Below the pieces are notes generated by a model. It worked only from the letters and a program-made list of their open reading frames with translations, was not told the origin of the DNA and ran no database searches. Positions 42,700 to 42,728 of a DNA stretch of 42,728 bases are shown piece by piece; within the stretch, counting starts at the first letter, position 1; each line of letters begins with the position of its first letter. The translations under genes were made by a program, and so were the position numbers. This DNA is from Stenotrophomonas lacuserhaii (GTDB lineage: Bacteria > Pseudomonadota > Gammaproteobacteria > Xanthomonadales > Xanthomonadaceae), in the NCBI RefSeq assembly GCF_014836545.1, contig NZ_JACSQS010000004.1:24376-67103 (forward strand), written 5' to 3'.

Positions 42700-42728
42700 G
42701 GGGGGGGGGGGGGGGGGGGGGGGGGGGG
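42700..42728. other. Poly-G homopolymer at the window edge (probable artefact)
   Basis: Twenty-nine G follow GGTGGGGC, which resembles the start of a G-rich left arm of the inverted-repeat elements. Entry into such an arm on the plus strand is followed by poly-G, mirroring the poly-C at the other end and at 27660. Confidence 0.7.

Overview
The window looks like a chromosomal contig from a high-GC gammaproteobacterium of the Xanthomonadaceae, most probably Stenotrophomonas (maltophilia complex). Two things point there. Intergenic regions carry many GTAG-headed hairpins of the SMAG type (Stenotrophomonas maltophilia GTAG repeats). The right third holds the five-gene arrangement tolCsm-pcm-smeRo-smeO-smeP described from that species. 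Both window ends and one internal site are long C or G homopolymers lying in the arms of long inverted repeats, so they are probably sequencing or assembly artefacts.

Layout. 1-435: repeats only. 436-2721 (-): TonB-dependent receptor. 3342-4094 (-): secreted protein with a Cys-His-Asp signature of protein-glutamine deamidases, in a lower-GC island flanked by two copies of a 42-bp repeat. 4670-8014 (-): apparent operon of an OprO/P-type porin, a CitMHS citrate transporter and an SDR related to PhbB but lacking its catalytic Tyr. Divergent from it, 8489-11665 (+): overlapping response regulator, TctE-like kinase and solute-binding protein. 11687-17898: a NarL-type regulator, a periplasmic-sensing hybrid kinase, a second OprO/P porin and the C4-dicarboxylate carrier DctA; then the NADP malic enzyme MaeB (18136-20427). 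The region 4.6-20.4 kb is therefore a di-/tricarboxylate uptake, sensing and use region.

20614-24659 (-): a basic-secretory-protein-type metalloprotease translationally coupled to a GH92 alpha-mannosidase, with a twin LacI-like operator upstream. 24874-27512 (+): small zinc-finger protein, GT4 glycosyltransferase and O-antigen-ligase-like protein. 27895-30202: divergent lipid A acyltransferase and Kdo transferase, so 25-30 kb is an envelope/LPS region. 30332-34957: a MgtE magnesium transporter with a small putative outer-membrane protein, bracketed by two paralogous beta-barrel proteins of unassigned function. 35093-42377: the SmeOP-TolCsm multidrug efflux locus. 42378-42728: inverted repeat, SMAG pair and terminal poly-G.

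No tRNA, rRNA, CRISPR array, intact insertion sequence or prophage gene was recognised. Family assignments are by motif recognition only; no database search was run.
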